64,000 bases of DNA from an uncultured bacterium. Lineage in GTDB: Bacteria; Verrucomicrobiota; Kiritimatiellia; RFP12; UBA1067. Shown piece by piece: positions 22,601-31,596 of this stretch. Position 1 is the stretch's first letter. Each line of letters opens with the position of its first letter. The notes beneath the pieces were generated by a model. That model was not told where the DNA came from, ran no database searches, and saw only the letters and a list, made by a program, of their open reading frames with translations. The stretch is from positions 1 through 64,000 of the forward strand of contig CACWVU010000005.1 in the NCBI GenBank assembly GCA_902764415.1. The letters are read 5' to 3'. Made by a program: the position numbers and the translations under genes.

Positions 22601-23563
22601 ATGAAAGTGCTAATCACAGGCTTTGCTGGTTTCATCGGCTTCCACGCGGCGCAGGAATTCCTTCGGCGCGGGTGGGAAGTCATCGGTATTGACAACTTCT
22701 GCGACTACTACAGCGTGAAGCTCAAGCGCGACCGCGCGGCGTTGCTTGAGGGGCAGCCGGGCTTTTCCGCCCGCGAACTCGACATCTGCGATCTCGATGG
22801 CCTGCGCGGCGTTTTTGCCGCGGAAGCGCCGGACGTCGTTCTCAACCTGGCCGCGCAGCCTGGCGTACGCTATTCAATTGACCATCCCTTCGTCTACGAA
22901 AAGACGAATCTGGAGGGATTCCTGAACATCCTCGAGTGCTGCCGCCACGCGGCCAAGGTTCCGAAACTCGTCTACGCCTCGTCGTCGTCGGTATACGGCG
23001 GTAACAAGAAGATGCCCTTCGAGGAGTCCGACAAGGTAGACAATCCCGTGAGCCTGTACGCCGCGACGAAGAAGGCAAACGAGCTGATGGCGCACACCTA
23101 CTCGCACCTCTATGGGATGCAGACGATAGGCTTAAGGTTCTTCACCGTATACGGCGCGTGGTATCGTCCGGACATGGCGCTCTCGCTCTTCGCGGACGCC
23201 ATGCTGCACGGCAGGCCGATCAAGGTGTTCAACCACGGCGACATGATGCGCGACTTCACGTTCGTAGACGACATAGTGGACGGAATCGTCCGCGTAGTGG
23301 AATCGAAGGCCCTTCCAACATACGAAATCTTCAACATCGGCAACCACAGAAGCGAAAAGCTCCTCGACGTCATCAACGTCCTCGCGGAATCGCTCGGCGT
23401 GGAGCCGAAGATGGAGATGCTCCCGATGCAGCCAGGCGACGTCTATGCGACGTATGCGAGCATTGAAAAGCTCGACAAGGCCGTCGGATACGAACCGAAG
23501 ACTACAATCCGCGAAGGCATCCCCGTCTTTGCGAAGTGGTACAAGGAGTATCACGGACTATGA
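22601..23563 (+). CDS. NAD-dependent epimerase (UDP-glucuronate 4-epimerase-like)
   Basis: 320 residues of the extended short-chain dehydrogenase family. GFAGFIGFHAAQEFLRRG is the NAD-binding GxxGxxG. VYASSSSVYGGNKKMPF followed by SLYAATKKANELMAHTY gives the catalytic Ser and YxxxK. The sequence YSVKLKRDRAALL and TVYGAWYRPDMALSLF is typical of UDP-GlcA/UDP-GalA 4-epimerases. It supplies an activated sugar for the adjacent glycan genes. Divergent from the SUMF1 gene; the GT2 gene overlaps its stop by 4 bp. Confidence 0.92.
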   Translation: MKVLITGFAGFIGFHAAQEFLRRGWEVIGIDNFCDYYSVKLKRDRAALLEGQPGFSARELDICDLDGLRGVFAAEAPDVVLNLAAQPGVRYSIDHPFVYEKTNLEGFLNILECCRHAAKVPKLVYASSSSVYGGNKKMPFEESDKVDNPVSLYAATKKANELMAHTYSHLYGMQTIGLRFFTVYGAWYRPDMALSLFADAMLHGRPIKVFNHGDMMRDFTFVDDIVDGIVRVVESKALPTYEIFNIGNHRSEKLLDVINVLAESLGVEPKMEMLPMQPGDVYATYASIEKLDKAVGYEPKTTIREGIPVFAKWYKEYHGL

Positions 23564-24630
23564 ATCCGTTCTTCTCCATCATCGTCCCCTGCTGCGACGT
23601 CGCGCCGTATCTGCGCGAATGCCTTGACTCGGTTACGAACCAGCCGTTCAAGGACTGGGAATGCATCCTCGGCGTGGAGGAGTCTAAGGACAACACCGAG
23701 GAGATTGCCCGCGAATACGCGGCGAAAGATCCGCGCTTCAAGGTCTTCACGGGGCCGCGTTCGGGGTCGTGCTCGGCATCGCGCAACACCGGCATCGACA
23801 TGGCGATAGGCGAATACATCATCTTCCTCGACGGCGATGACACGATTGCCGAAGGCTCGCTCCAGCGCCTACACGACATGATTGCCAATCGCCCCGGCGC
23901 CGACATCTACCCCTGCGCAATGCCGGTCATCGACGAAGTGCACGGCGGCGAGGCGCCGCTCAGGGACAACTACCCGGCCGGCTTCTCGGAAGAGCTGACC
24001 GGTCCCGAGGCGACGCTGAAGATCTACGCCGCCCACCGCGAACCGTGTCCGATGCTCCAGCTCTCGGTGTTCCGGCGGGAGCACCTGGTCGTCAACGACC
24101 TCAAGTGCCTGTACGGCATGAAGCGGCAGGACAGCGAGTTCGCGCCGCGCGCGCTCTACCTCGCGAAGCGCGTCGTGCCGATCCACGAGCCGTTCTACCT
24201 CTACCGGATCAGGACCGGGTCGGTGTCGACGCTCGCGAAGAAGACGGACTACTTCCTGAAGGACTATGCCGCCATCCTGAAGTCGCTCCTGGCGTTCCAT
24301 GCCAAGGTGTCGGCGGAGCCCGGCTTCGACCGGCGCATCTCGGCATACTGGGCCCGCCACTGGCTGACGTGGATATTCTACTACTGGTTCTCTCCGCGCG
24401 CCATGCGCGGGGCGCCGCGCTCGTCCAGGTGCGAGACGCTCGGGAAGGTATTCGCGGACGGCACCGGAGACTTCGACGCGCTCGTCCGCGCCGCGTCGCG
24501 TCCGCGCCGCGTTGCCGCGCGGTTCGTGAAGCTCTTCGCGCGGCATCCATCGCTGGCGTGGCTCGCCGACGCCTTCTTCCTGTGCGTCTACAACCCGCTC
24601 ACGAGCGCGAGGGACGCACTTGGCAAATAG
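23560..24630 (+). CDS. Glycosyltransferase family 2
   Basis: 356 residues. MNPFFSIIVPCCDVAPYLRE, WECILGVEESKDNTEEI and IIFLDGDDTIAEGSL (DGDD metal/nucleotide site) are clear GT-A/GT2 motifs. KRQDSEFAPRALY gives the later acidic base. The start at 23560 overlaps the epimerase stop (ATGA); eight codons of open frame upstream lie within the epimerase gene. The C-terminal 90 residues are Arg/Ala-rich and may contact the membrane. It converges on the long minus-strand exopolysaccharide operon. Confidence 0.9.
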   Translation: MNPFFSIIVPCCDVAPYLRECLDSVTNQPFKDWECILGVEESKDNTEEIAREYAAKDPRFKVFTGPRSGSCSASRNTGIDMAIGEYIIFLDGDDTIAEGSLQRLHDMIANRPGADIYPCAMPVIDEVHGGEAPLRDNYPAGFSEELTGPEATLKIYAAHREPCPMLQLSVFRREHLVVNDLKCLYGMKRQDSEFAPRALYLAKRVVPIHEPFYLYRIRTGSVSTLAKKTDYFLKDYAAILKSLLAFHAKVSAEPGFDRRISAYWARHWLTWIFYYWFSPRAMRGAPRSSRCETLGKVFADGTGDFDALVRAASRPRRVAARFVKLFARHPSLAWLADAFFLCVYNPLTSARDALGK

Positions 24631-24681
24631 GTTGAAAAGTTGAAAGGTTGAAAAGTTGAAAAAGTTGAAAGGTTGAAAGGT
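24629..24681. repeat. GGTTGAAAAGTTGAAA short tandem repeat between convergent genes
   Basis: Six imperfect copies of a GTTGAAA(R) unit fill the 50-bp space between the GT2 stop and the Stealth stop. The sequence just beyond (CCTTTCGGCTTTTCAA) partly pairs back to it. Same short-period style as the other repeats. Confidence 0.8.
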
Positions 24682-24682
24682 T

Positions 24683-25726
24683 TCAGCCTTTCGGCTTTTC
24701 AAAGGACGACTTCTCGGGGAGGACGGACTCGAAGGCGCTGGCGATCTCCGCGAAGCAACGCTCGGGGGTGACGTCGTCGCCGCGGTCGTTGAGGCAGAGC
24801 TGCGGACAGCCCTGCCTGCGCACGATTCCGCACACGCCGGCCAGCGTCTTTTCGTCGAAGGAAACGAACTCGCCGCGACGCTTCTCGTTGGCCGGACAGA
24901 ACCGCCCGGACACCACGTTCCACGCGCTTGCCAGCCAGTGGTTCACGCCGTCGTCGATGCGGAAGCGGCTGCGCGAGGTCCTGTCCATGACCCGGGGCTG
25001 CGAGCGCCAGATCTCCTCGAACGTCGACTTGAGGTGCGGCATCGGCAGGTGCCCGAAGGTGCCGGGGATCCACACCCGGTTGACCGCGAACGAAGCCACG
25101 TTCTTGACCGCACGGGCGAGGCCAAGGGCGCGCACGTTGGCGAACTTCCAGAGGTTCTTCCGCACAAGCCGCTCCACGTCCAGTCCCCGCTTCAGCACGC
25201 CGGCGTTGTTGACCACGACGCGGCTGATGTTGCTACAGCCGATCCAGCGCGGAATCCCGAGGTCGCAGGGGATCACCGGCAGACCCTTCCTGAAGAAGAA
25301 GCCTGGGGCGACCGGGCGCAGCAGGAAAGTGTCGTCGTTGAAGAGCACGAACCGCTCGGAGAGGTCGGGTATGCGGTGCAGATTGAGCTCGATGGTGTCG
25401 GAATGGAACGTCGGCAGGTATTCCGCGGGGATGTATTCGGCATGGTTCACGAGCCGCAGCTTCGGGTTGGATTCGTCCAGCCAGTCCGGCTTCTGTCCGC
25501 AGGTGACGAAGAACACGCGGTTCACCCACGGCGCGAACCTCTCCACGGCGCGGAACCAGTACTTCAGCAGCCCGCTGTCGCGGTAGCGGCATTCGGCGTT
25601 GGCCTCGCCGCCGGCGCACGGCACGGCCGCGCCGCCGCTTTCGTACCGGCGCTTCTCGGCGAACCACACGGGGTCGGAGCCGTCGACCCACGGCAGCACG
25701 AAGTCTATCTTCTTTTCGTCGCTCAT
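24683..25726 (-). CDS. Stealth-family capsular polysaccharide phosphotransferase
   Basis: 347 residues. IDFVLPWVDGSDPVW is the Stealth CR1 motif. RYRDSGLLKYWFRAVERFAP, VFFVTCGQKPDWLD and ERFVLFNDDTFLL form CR2. The CR3/CR4-like regions follow (PHLKSTFEEIWRS; RFRIDDGVNHWLASAW). Stealth proteins transfer hexose-1-phosphate onto a growing surface polysaccharide. The promoter at 25735-25746 lies inside the end of the flippase gene and only 8 nt from the ATG. The last residues abut the GTTGAAA repeat. It is the final gene of the 49-24.7 kb exopolysaccharide run. Confidence 0.92.
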   Translation of the reverse strand: MSDEKKIDFVLPWVDGSDPVWFAEKRRYESGGAAVPCAGGEANAECRYRDSGLLKYWFRAVERFAPWVNRVFFVTCGQKPDWLDESNPKLRLVNHAEYIPAEYLPTFHSDTIELNLHRIPDLSERFVLFNDDTFLLRPVAPGFFFRKGLPVIPCDLGIPRWIGCSNISRVVVNNAGVLKRGLDVERLVRKNLWKFANVRALGLARAVKNVASFAVNRVWIPGTFGHLPMPHLKSTFEEIWRSQPRVMDRTSRSRFRIDDGVNHWLASAWNVVSGRFCPANEKRRGEFVSFDEKTLAGVCGIVRRQGCPQLCLNDRGDDVTPERCFAEIASAFESVLPEKSSFEKPKG

Positions 25727-25734
25727 TGTCTTCT

Positions 25735-25746
25735 ATTATACCAAAA
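25735..25746 (-). promoter_or_regulatory. Extended -10 promoter of the Stealth gene (near-leaderless)
   Basis: Minus strand TTTTTGGTATAAT, with TATAAT at 25740-25735 and 8 nt to the ATG at 25726. It overlaps the last codons of the flippase gene. It could let the Stealth gene be expressed independently of the long operon. Confidence 0.65.
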
Positions 25747-27157
25747 ATGCCGACAGAACGGCGCGGCAGACATACCACGCCGCCGTGCAGAGCGCGAACG
25801 CGAGCGCGGCAAACGCGGCCTGCTGGCGCCAGTAGGCGCGGGACTCGCTCCTGCCGAAGAAAACCGTGAAGACGACGTGCGACTCCCACGGGATCTGGAT
25901 GAGCACGAAGCCGATGATGGTGGAGAGGATGACGCCGTCGAGCTTGTACGCGTCGGGCAGGAAGACGACGAAGAGGATGTTCGTCGCGAGGTTGACGGCG
26001 CCGGCAACAATCGGCTTCCAGCGGTCCTGGCGCCAGATGGCGGCGGCGGACTTGAACGAGAGCAGCACCTGACGCGACTCCATGACGTAGAAGTAGAGCA
26101 CCATCAGGATGGGAGTCAGCGCGTGGCGCACCAAGACGGGGTCGTTCTTCGTCCAGACGCGCATGAACGGCTGGTATAGTCCGGCCATCGCCGCCGAGCA
26201 CAGGACGACGACCGCCAGGGAGAGCCGGTTCATCTTCATGAAGAGGCGGAAGTTCTCCTCCTTCGACTCGGTGTGGATCTTGTTGCCGAACCCGCCGGTC
26301 ATGGAGGAGTAGACCACCGACACGAGTCCGGTGACCGCCGTGACCACGTAGTAGTAGTTGCCGTAGGCGGCGACGGCGACAAGGCCGAGGAACGCGGAGA
26401 CGACGAGGTTGTCGGTCGAATGGGTGATGACGCCGCCGACCTTGTGCATGAAGATGGACTTCACGTCCGAGACGACGCGGCGGCGGAGCTCCGGCGAAAG
26501 CCGCCCGCGCGGCTCGATGTCGGGGAAGAGCCGGCGCGAGGCCTTCACGAGCAGCACGTTCTGCAGGACGGTGAAGACGACGGTGGCGAGGACGTAGTGG
26601 TAGTAGTTGCGCGTGACGAGCAGGATCAGGAACACCGCGACGTACTGGGCGACCGAGACGCCGGTGCGGATGTTGGTGATGACGTCGTTGCGGTGGTGGG
26701 CGCCAAGCACGACGCCGCGGTACGCGAAGAGGAAGTAGCTCGCCGCCGTGTTGACGAGGTGGATGACGTAGAGGACCCTCAGGTCGATGTCCGGCGGGAC
26801 GCTGCCGTGGACGAGGCTGCCGAGGAACGGAAGAAGCGCGAGCCCGCCGACGAAGATGACAGTGCCGACCCAGCGGTAGACGGAGCGGTAGAACTTCAGG
26901 TACGCGCACAAAAGCTCGCGGTCGTCGTCCGCGACCGGCTTGTACATCGAGCAGACGACGGCAGTGCCGAATCCGAGCTCGGCGAGCATGAGGACGCCGA
27001 GGATCGAGCCGAAGAGCCCGTTCAGACCAAGATACGCCGGCCCGAGGAGCCAGAGGAAGAGCGTGCGGTTGAGGAACGGGAAGAGGAGGCGGATTCCGCT
27101 CGAAAGCGCATTCGCCGCCATGTTCCTTTTTACATTCTTCTTGAAGTCGAGCTTCAT
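25736..27157 (-). CDS. Oligosaccharide flippase (Wzx-type, MATE/MOP superfamily)
   Basis: 473 residues with about 12 hydrophobic helices. Residues 1-15 (MKLDFKKNVKRNMAA) form a basic cytoplasmic N-terminus, then NALSSGIRLLFPFLNRTLFLWLLGPAYLGLNGLFGSI, typical of PST/Wzx transporters. VKSIFMHKVGGVITHSTDNLVVSAFLG marks the second half. It moves undecaprenyl-PP-linked repeat units across the inner membrane for Wzy polymerisation. The start at 27157 overlaps the upstream glycosyltransferase by 4 bp; a longer frame upstream is a shadow of that gene. Confidence 0.9.
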   Translation of the reverse strand: MKLDFKKNVKRNMAANALSSGIRLLFPFLNRTLFLWLLGPAYLGLNGLFGSILGVLMLAELGFGTAVVCSMYKPVADDDRELLCAYLKFYRSVYRWVGTVIFVGGLALLPFLGSLVHGSVPPDIDLRVLYVIHLVNTAASYFLFAYRGVVLGAHHRNDVITNIRTGVSVAQYVAVFLILLVTRNYYHYVLATVVFTVLQNVLLVKASRRLFPDIEPRGRLSPELRRRVVSDVKSIFMHKVGGVITHSTDNLVVSAFLGLVAVAAYGNYYYVVTAVTGLVSVVYSSMTGGFGNKIHTESKEENFRLFMKMNRLSLAVVVLCSAAMAGLYQPFMRVWTKNDPVLVRHALTPILMVLYFYVMESRQVLLSFKSAAAIWRQDRWKPIVAGAVNLATNILFVVFLPDAYKLDGVILSTIIGFVLIQIPWESHVVFTVFFGRSESRAYWRQQAAFAALAFALCTAAWYVCRAVLSAFLV

Positions 27158-28101
27158 GCCTTGAACAGCTTCCTTTTGAGCTTGATGGCGCGCCAGACCC
27201 ACGGCGCCAGCGGCGCAGCGGCGCGGCAAAGCGGCCACCAGCCCTTCCGCAGCGGCACTGGCAGCTCGCCGGGCTTCGCTATCCCGTTTTCGACGATCCA
27301 TGCGACCGTCGGGAAAACCACGTCGCGCCATTTCAGAGAATATGCGTTCCACATTTGCCATGGCTTCGGGTTGTATGCAAAGTGCGCGAAGTACCGGCTT
27401 TTGTCAGCGCTGCCGTTGGCCTTGTAGCATTCCGCGACCTCCGGCGCGTCCGGGTCGAAGCACAGCAGACTTCCCAGCACGCTCTCGTCCGTCTGAAAAT
27501 ACGGCGAGCCGTGCTTCATTATGATTGCGACATCCGGCGGAAGAACTTTTTCGATTTGCCTCTGCCAGCGAGCCAGGAACGGACGCCATTTGCGGTGCAG
27601 CACTATGAACGGCGCATTCATGCGCGTCTGGTGGCGGCTTTCCGGCAAAGCCCTGCCGCAGAAACGTTCGACGTCGCGCTTCCACGTCGAAAGGGTGTCG
27701 GGAGTGAAGTCGTCCGGCGGCGGGTCGTATTTCCGTATCACAATCTCGTCGGGATCGTCGCCGACGAGCCATTCGGAGCAGTCGCCCACGAACGCGCCGT
27801 CCGAGTCGGCCCAGCAGACCCAGTCGGTCCCGATCTCGTCGAGGTTCATCAGCATCGGCTTCTGGCATGTGACGCACTGCCGCGACGGCGGCAGCTCCCT
27901 GAGCGAGACGCCGCCGAGCGAGGCGACACGGGACTTCTGGTCGTCGGTCCAGCCGGTCGTGCCGACAATGACCGGGTGCATCATGCCGTTTCTGCGCATG
28001 CTCGCCACGAGCAGCAGCGAACCCCAGGCAAACGCCCGGTCGCCCGCAGTAACCACTGTTGTATTGATTGCTTTGTCCATGTTGTTCTTTGCCTTTGACA
28101 T
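27154..28101 (-). CDS. Putative glycosyltransferase (GT-A-like)
   Basis: 315 residues. INTTVVTAGDRAFAWGSLLLVASMRRNG and WVCWADSDGAFVGDCSEWL (a DSD motif in the DxD position) suggest a GT-A nucleotide-sugar transferase, with a C-terminal basic amphipathic tail (WRAIKLKRKLFKA) for membrane contact. I do not recognise the exact family. The first ATG (28101) is used here; the ATG at 28080 has a better-spaced ribosome site (AAAGG) and would remove seven residues. It lies between the GH9 and flippase genes, overlapping the latter. Confidence 0.7.
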   Translation of the reverse strand: MSKAKNNMDKAINTTVVTAGDRAFAWGSLLLVASMRRNGMMHPVIVGTTGWTDDQKSRVASLGGVSLRELPPSRQCVTCQKPMLMNLDEIGTDWVCWADSDGAFVGDCSEWLVGDDPDEIVIRKYDPPPDDFTPDTLSTWKRDVERFCGRALPESRHQTRMNAPFIVLHRKWRPFLARWQRQIEKVLPPDVAIIMKHGSPYFQTDESVLGSLLCFDPDAPEVAECYKANGSADKSRYFAHFAYNPKPWQMWNAYSLKWRDVVFPTVAWIVENGIAKPGELPVPLRKGWWPLCRAAAPLAPWVWRAIKLKRKLFKA

Positions 28102-28123
28102 TCAACGGCCGACATCCACATAG

Positions 28124-30262
28124 CTACGGCATCGTCCAGTAGCCGGGAAGCTTCCTCACGTCGTCCGCCGGCGCGGGACGCACGGGCGGCGGCGTTCCGG
28201 TGGCGGAAAGCAGGTAGCCGCACACCGACGCCGCCGGCGCGATCGTCTCCCAGACGGTATACTCGCTCGCGGCGACCGTCTGGTTCTCGAGATTGCCCCA
28301 GCGGCGCCAGATCGGGCACTTCGTCGCGAGCGCCTTGTCGCCGCCGTACACCATTTCCACCGCCTTCGCCGGCATGCCGTAGTTCCAGCGGTACGGCGTG
28401 ATGCCCGGTACATACTCGGCGATTCCGTCGACGTACGACGGCAGGTCGAGGAACGCGACGGGATAGACGCGGCCGAGTCCGCTCGTCAGCGTCGTCCCCT
28501 GCGGATTGCATCCGTTGTGGAAGTCGAGCGCGGCAAAGGCGGCGTCAAGGTATTTCGCCTTCCCCGAAAGCGCATGCGCGGCGACGAGCACCTGGGCGCG
28601 GCGGAGCGGATGGCTCTGTCCCCAGCTCATCGCGTGGCACCAGCCTTTTCCGGGAAAGTACCACGGACACCGGTAGGCGTAGGCGCCCTCCACTTCCTTC
28701 ACCATGTCGTTGGCGCGGTTCTCAACCTTGCGCTTCCACTCCTTCGCCAGCCACTCGGCCTCGGACGGCAGCCCCAGCGCCATCTCGCCGGAGAAGGAAA
28801 GCGCACCCCACTTCCATTCGTTCTTTTTGAAATCCGCCAGCGCCTCCTGCTGCCGCCGCGCGAGCTCGTCGAGATACGACTTCTCGCCGGTGAGCGCGGC
28901 AAGATTCACCGCCGCCTTGACGAGCATGTTCGCCGGCAGCGTCTTCGGCTCCTCCCATTCGACGGTGCGGTTTTCGTTGGAGAACAGGCCCTTCTTCCTC
29001 GTCAGGTAGAACGTCTCGTTCGACGGCGGTGTTCGCATGACGTAGTCCCACGCACGCTTTGCGGATTCGAGGTACTTCTCCTTAAACGACTCGTGGCAGC
29101 GCGCCAGCAGCGCGGCATGCGCGGCGTAGGCGAGGGAGCCCGAGCGCGTCGCGCACGAGACGGCATACTGGAGCGCATCGTCCTCGGCGGACTCGCCGGG
29201 GCGCGGATGGCGCGTCGTCTCGATCCAGGTGCCGACGCGGCCGTCCTTCCACTGGACGGCGAGGAGGTGCCGAAGCCCCCACTCCGCCTCGTCGAGAATG
29301 TCGGGGATGCCGTTCGCGTTCTCAGGGATCGCGAGCTGTCCGTCGCGGAAATTGTCCGGCTTCATCAGATAGACGGCGCATAGGTCGTTCACGATCGCGA
29401 GGTGCGCGGGGCGACGGTCGAAGTCTGCCGCGTCGTGCCATCCGCCGGAGACCGCGATGCGCTCGCCGTGGGTCCAGTCCGTGTTCTGCGCGATGATGTC
29501 GAACCAGCGGACGTCCTTGGGGAGCTTTCCCTCCTCCGGCGCAAAATAGCCGCGCACGACGCTAGTGTGGCACGCGCCGGAGGTCCAGTGGGTATAGGGC
29601 TCGGTCTTGGCGATGCCGCAGCGCTTCTGGTAAAGCCCGCCCATGTGGACGCGGAAAGCGTCCTCGACCGCGCCGCTTGAGATGCGGAAGTCGGCACTTC
29701 TGCCCACCCCGTCGACTTGGACATAGTACACGCCCTCGTTCGTAACCGACGAAAAGTCCATCTCGTAGGTGTACTCGCCGGTGAAAGGCGTTCCTTCCTT
29801 CGTAAAGCCGTCGTCTACGCGATGGACTGGCGGGGCTGGCGAGACGAGCGCGACATCGCCCGTCTTCGCGTCGACGACCTTCCACCCGCCGTTCACCGTT
29901 CCCGTCTCCCCGTTCCCCCATCTCGGCTTCCACGCGCCGAGCTTCGGGCCGAGCCATGCGCCCATGTAGGCGAACTTCGGCTGGTCCGGGGCGTAGCCGA
30001 CCTGGTTCAGCTTGAACAGCGGACTCGGACTCTGCGGATCGTAGCCCGGGAACGGCTTTTCGCTCGTGCGGAACACGTTGTACATTATCCTCGCCTCGGG
30101 ATTTTTCGCGAGCGGGTCCTTCTGTCCGTTCGCTGACTTCCAGAACCCCGGCTCCGCGGCAAGCGCGCGCCCCTCGCGGTCGTCGTCGGTCTGGTAGAGC
30201 GACGTATACGGGTCGAGGAAGCGCAGCATCGACGCGGCGACGAGGACTGCGAGGCTATGCAT
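28124..30262 (-). CDS. Glycoside hydrolase family 9 (endoglucanase-like) with N-terminal Ig-like domain
   Basis: 712 residues. An N-terminal CelD_N-type Ig domain (about 75-190: LFKLNQVGYAPDQPKFAYMG ... YYVQVDGVGRSADFRI) precedes the (alpha/alpha)6 GH9 barrel. GGWHDAADFDRRPAHLA holds the two catalytic-base Asp residues. AIPENANGIPDILDEAEWGL is a GH9 landmark, and SEYTVWETIAPAASV near the end is a candidate for the general acid. The usual PHHR signature after GLG is not seen, so specificity may differ from cellulases. A weak N-terminal hydrophobic segment suggests export. Inside an exopolysaccharide operon it may trim or release the polymer. Confidence 0.88.
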   Translation of the reverse strand: MHSLAVLVAASMLRFLDPYTSLYQTDDDREGRALAAEPGFWKSANGQKDPLAKNPEARIMYNVFRTSEKPFPGYDPQSPSPLFKLNQVGYAPDQPKFAYMGAWLGPKLGAWKPRWGNGETGTVNGGWKVVDAKTGDVALVSPAPPVHRVDDGFTKEGTPFTGEYTYEMDFSSVTNEGVYYVQVDGVGRSADFRISSGAVEDAFRVHMGGLYQKRCGIAKTEPYTHWTSGACHTSVVRGYFAPEEGKLPKDVRWFDIIAQNTDWTHGERIAVSGGWHDAADFDRRPAHLAIVNDLCAVYLMKPDNFRDGQLAIPENANGIPDILDEAEWGLRHLLAVQWKDGRVGTWIETTRHPRPGESAEDDALQYAVSCATRSGSLAYAAHAALLARCHESFKEKYLESAKRAWDYVMRTPPSNETFYLTRKKGLFSNENRTVEWEEPKTLPANMLVKAAVNLAALTGEKSYLDELARRQQEALADFKKNEWKWGALSFSGEMALGLPSEAEWLAKEWKRKVENRANDMVKEVEGAYAYRCPWYFPGKGWCHAMSWGQSHPLRRAQVLVAAHALSGKAKYLDAAFAALDFHNGCNPQGTTLTSGLGRVYPVAFLDLPSYVDGIAEYVPGITPYRWNYGMPAKAVEMVYGGDKALATKCPIWRRWGNLENQTVAASEYTVWETIAPAASVCGYLLSATGTPPPVRPAPADDVRKLPGYWTMP

Positions 30263-31592
30263 GGCCGCCTCCCCGCGCTTCGGCCGCGATTCGCGCGGCG
30301 TTCTTGTTCAGGTGGTCGAGAACGGCGAAGAAGATCATGAGGAGGATGAGGTTCATCTGCTGCCTGAGCACCCATTCGAGGCAGCTTTGCAGGTAGCAGG
30401 CGACAAGGCCGCCCGCAAGCCCCGCCGGTATCGCGGCGTATGGCGTGCCCTTAAGCTTCTTCACCAGCCGGCACGCGACGAGGAGGTAGTAGAAGAACCA
30501 CACGAGCATCGCCGCGAGCGCGGGGATGCCGCACTCGGCGCCGACAAGCAGGTAGACGGTCTCGACGATGCCGTCGCGGAATTCCTCGTCGCGGTTGGTG
30601 TTGCGGCCGGCGCGCTCGGCGTATTCGTAGGGCGGGTTGATCTTGATGCCCCAGTTGTTGATGCCCACTCCGCGCCACGGCTCGTCGTCGATCATCTCCT
30701 TGGCGCAGAGGGCCAGTTCGATTCGCGTGTTCTTTGACGCCTCCGGCGCGCTTTCGAAGCGCTCGATGATGCGCGGCAGCATGGCGGCGAGCCCGAGGAG
30801 ACCGACGGCGGCGATCGGCAGTATGCGCATGAAGACGCGGCGCTTCGGGACATCGAGCCCGGCGAAGAACATGAGCGCGAAGGTGAACGCGAACGACGGG
30901 GGGATCATCGCGAGCGCGCCGCGGGAATACGTCCTCACGATGCAGGCGGACGCCGCTATGAACGCGAAAGTGTTCAGCACCGGACCGCGCCAGCCCCGGG
31001 CGAGGAAGCAGGCGAAGAAGAGGTTGGCGAAGAGGTGCATCCCCATCGCCAGGCCGTTCTGGTGGGGAAAGACGCCGTGCGGCTGGTAGACGCCGGAGAA
31101 ATGGTCCTTGACGATCAGCAGGAAGTTGAAGACCGCGAACACGGCAAGGCCCTTCATCAGCGCCTTGACGTCGTCCGTGAGGCCGAGATACGCCCGGACG
31201 GAAAGATAGGTCATGTAGAGCATGATCATCTTCCAGATCTCCATCCACGCGAAGAGCTTGCTCTCGGCGGTCGACCAGGACGGCAGGCAGAGGAGGAAGT
31301 AGACGACGAAAAGCGCCGCGCCGACGGAGGGGACGAGCTTCGGCAGCCGATGCTTGATCGCGGCCGTCATCAGCATCGCCGCGGCGAAAAGGTAGACTAC
31401 GCTCACCTCCATGCCGCGCGAAGTGCCGCGGTACTCTTCGTGCGAGAAGAAGTTTATCGACGTCGCCTGGTAGACCGCGAGCGCGGCGATCATCGCCCAG
31501 ACCGCGTACTTCATCCATGAGCGGTTGAGCGAGATGATGAAGGCGAGCGGCGGCACGCCCATCATGGCTATGGCGAAAACCGCGTACTTCAT
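30255..31592 (-). CDS. O-antigen ligase/polymerase family membrane protein (Wzy/WaaL-like)
   Basis: 445 residues with about 11 hydrophobic helices and a large periplasmic loop (about 285-345) containing PWRGVGINNWGIKINPPYEYAERA, a typical Wzy_C position. YSRGALAMIPPSFAF is the common SRG motif of the Wzy_C/O-antigen ligase family. Given neighbouring Wzx, Wza and Wzz proteins, the polymerase role (Wzy) is more likely than a lipid-A ligase. It overlaps the GH9 gene by 8 bp. Confidence 0.85.
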   Translation of the reverse strand: MKYAVFAIAMMGVPPLAFIISLNRSWMKYAVWAMIAALAVYQATSINFFSHEEYRGTSRGMEVSVVYLFAAAMLMTAAIKHRLPKLVPSVGAALFVVYFLLCLPSWSTAESKLFAWMEIWKMIMLYMTYLSVRAYLGLTDDVKALMKGLAVFAVFNFLLIVKDHFSGVYQPHGVFPHQNGLAMGMHLFANLFFACFLARGWRGPVLNTFAFIAASACIVRTYSRGALAMIPPSFAFTFALMFFAGLDVPKRRVFMRILPIAAVGLLGLAAMLPRIIERFESAPEASKNTRIELALCAKEMIDDEPWRGVGINNWGIKINPPYEYAERAGRNTNRDEEFRDGIVETVYLLVGAECGIPALAAMLVWFFYYLLVACRLVKKLKGTPYAAIPAGLAGGLVACYLQSCLEWVLRQQMNLILLMIFFAVLDHLNKNAARIAAEARGGGHA

Positions 31593-31596
31593 GCCG

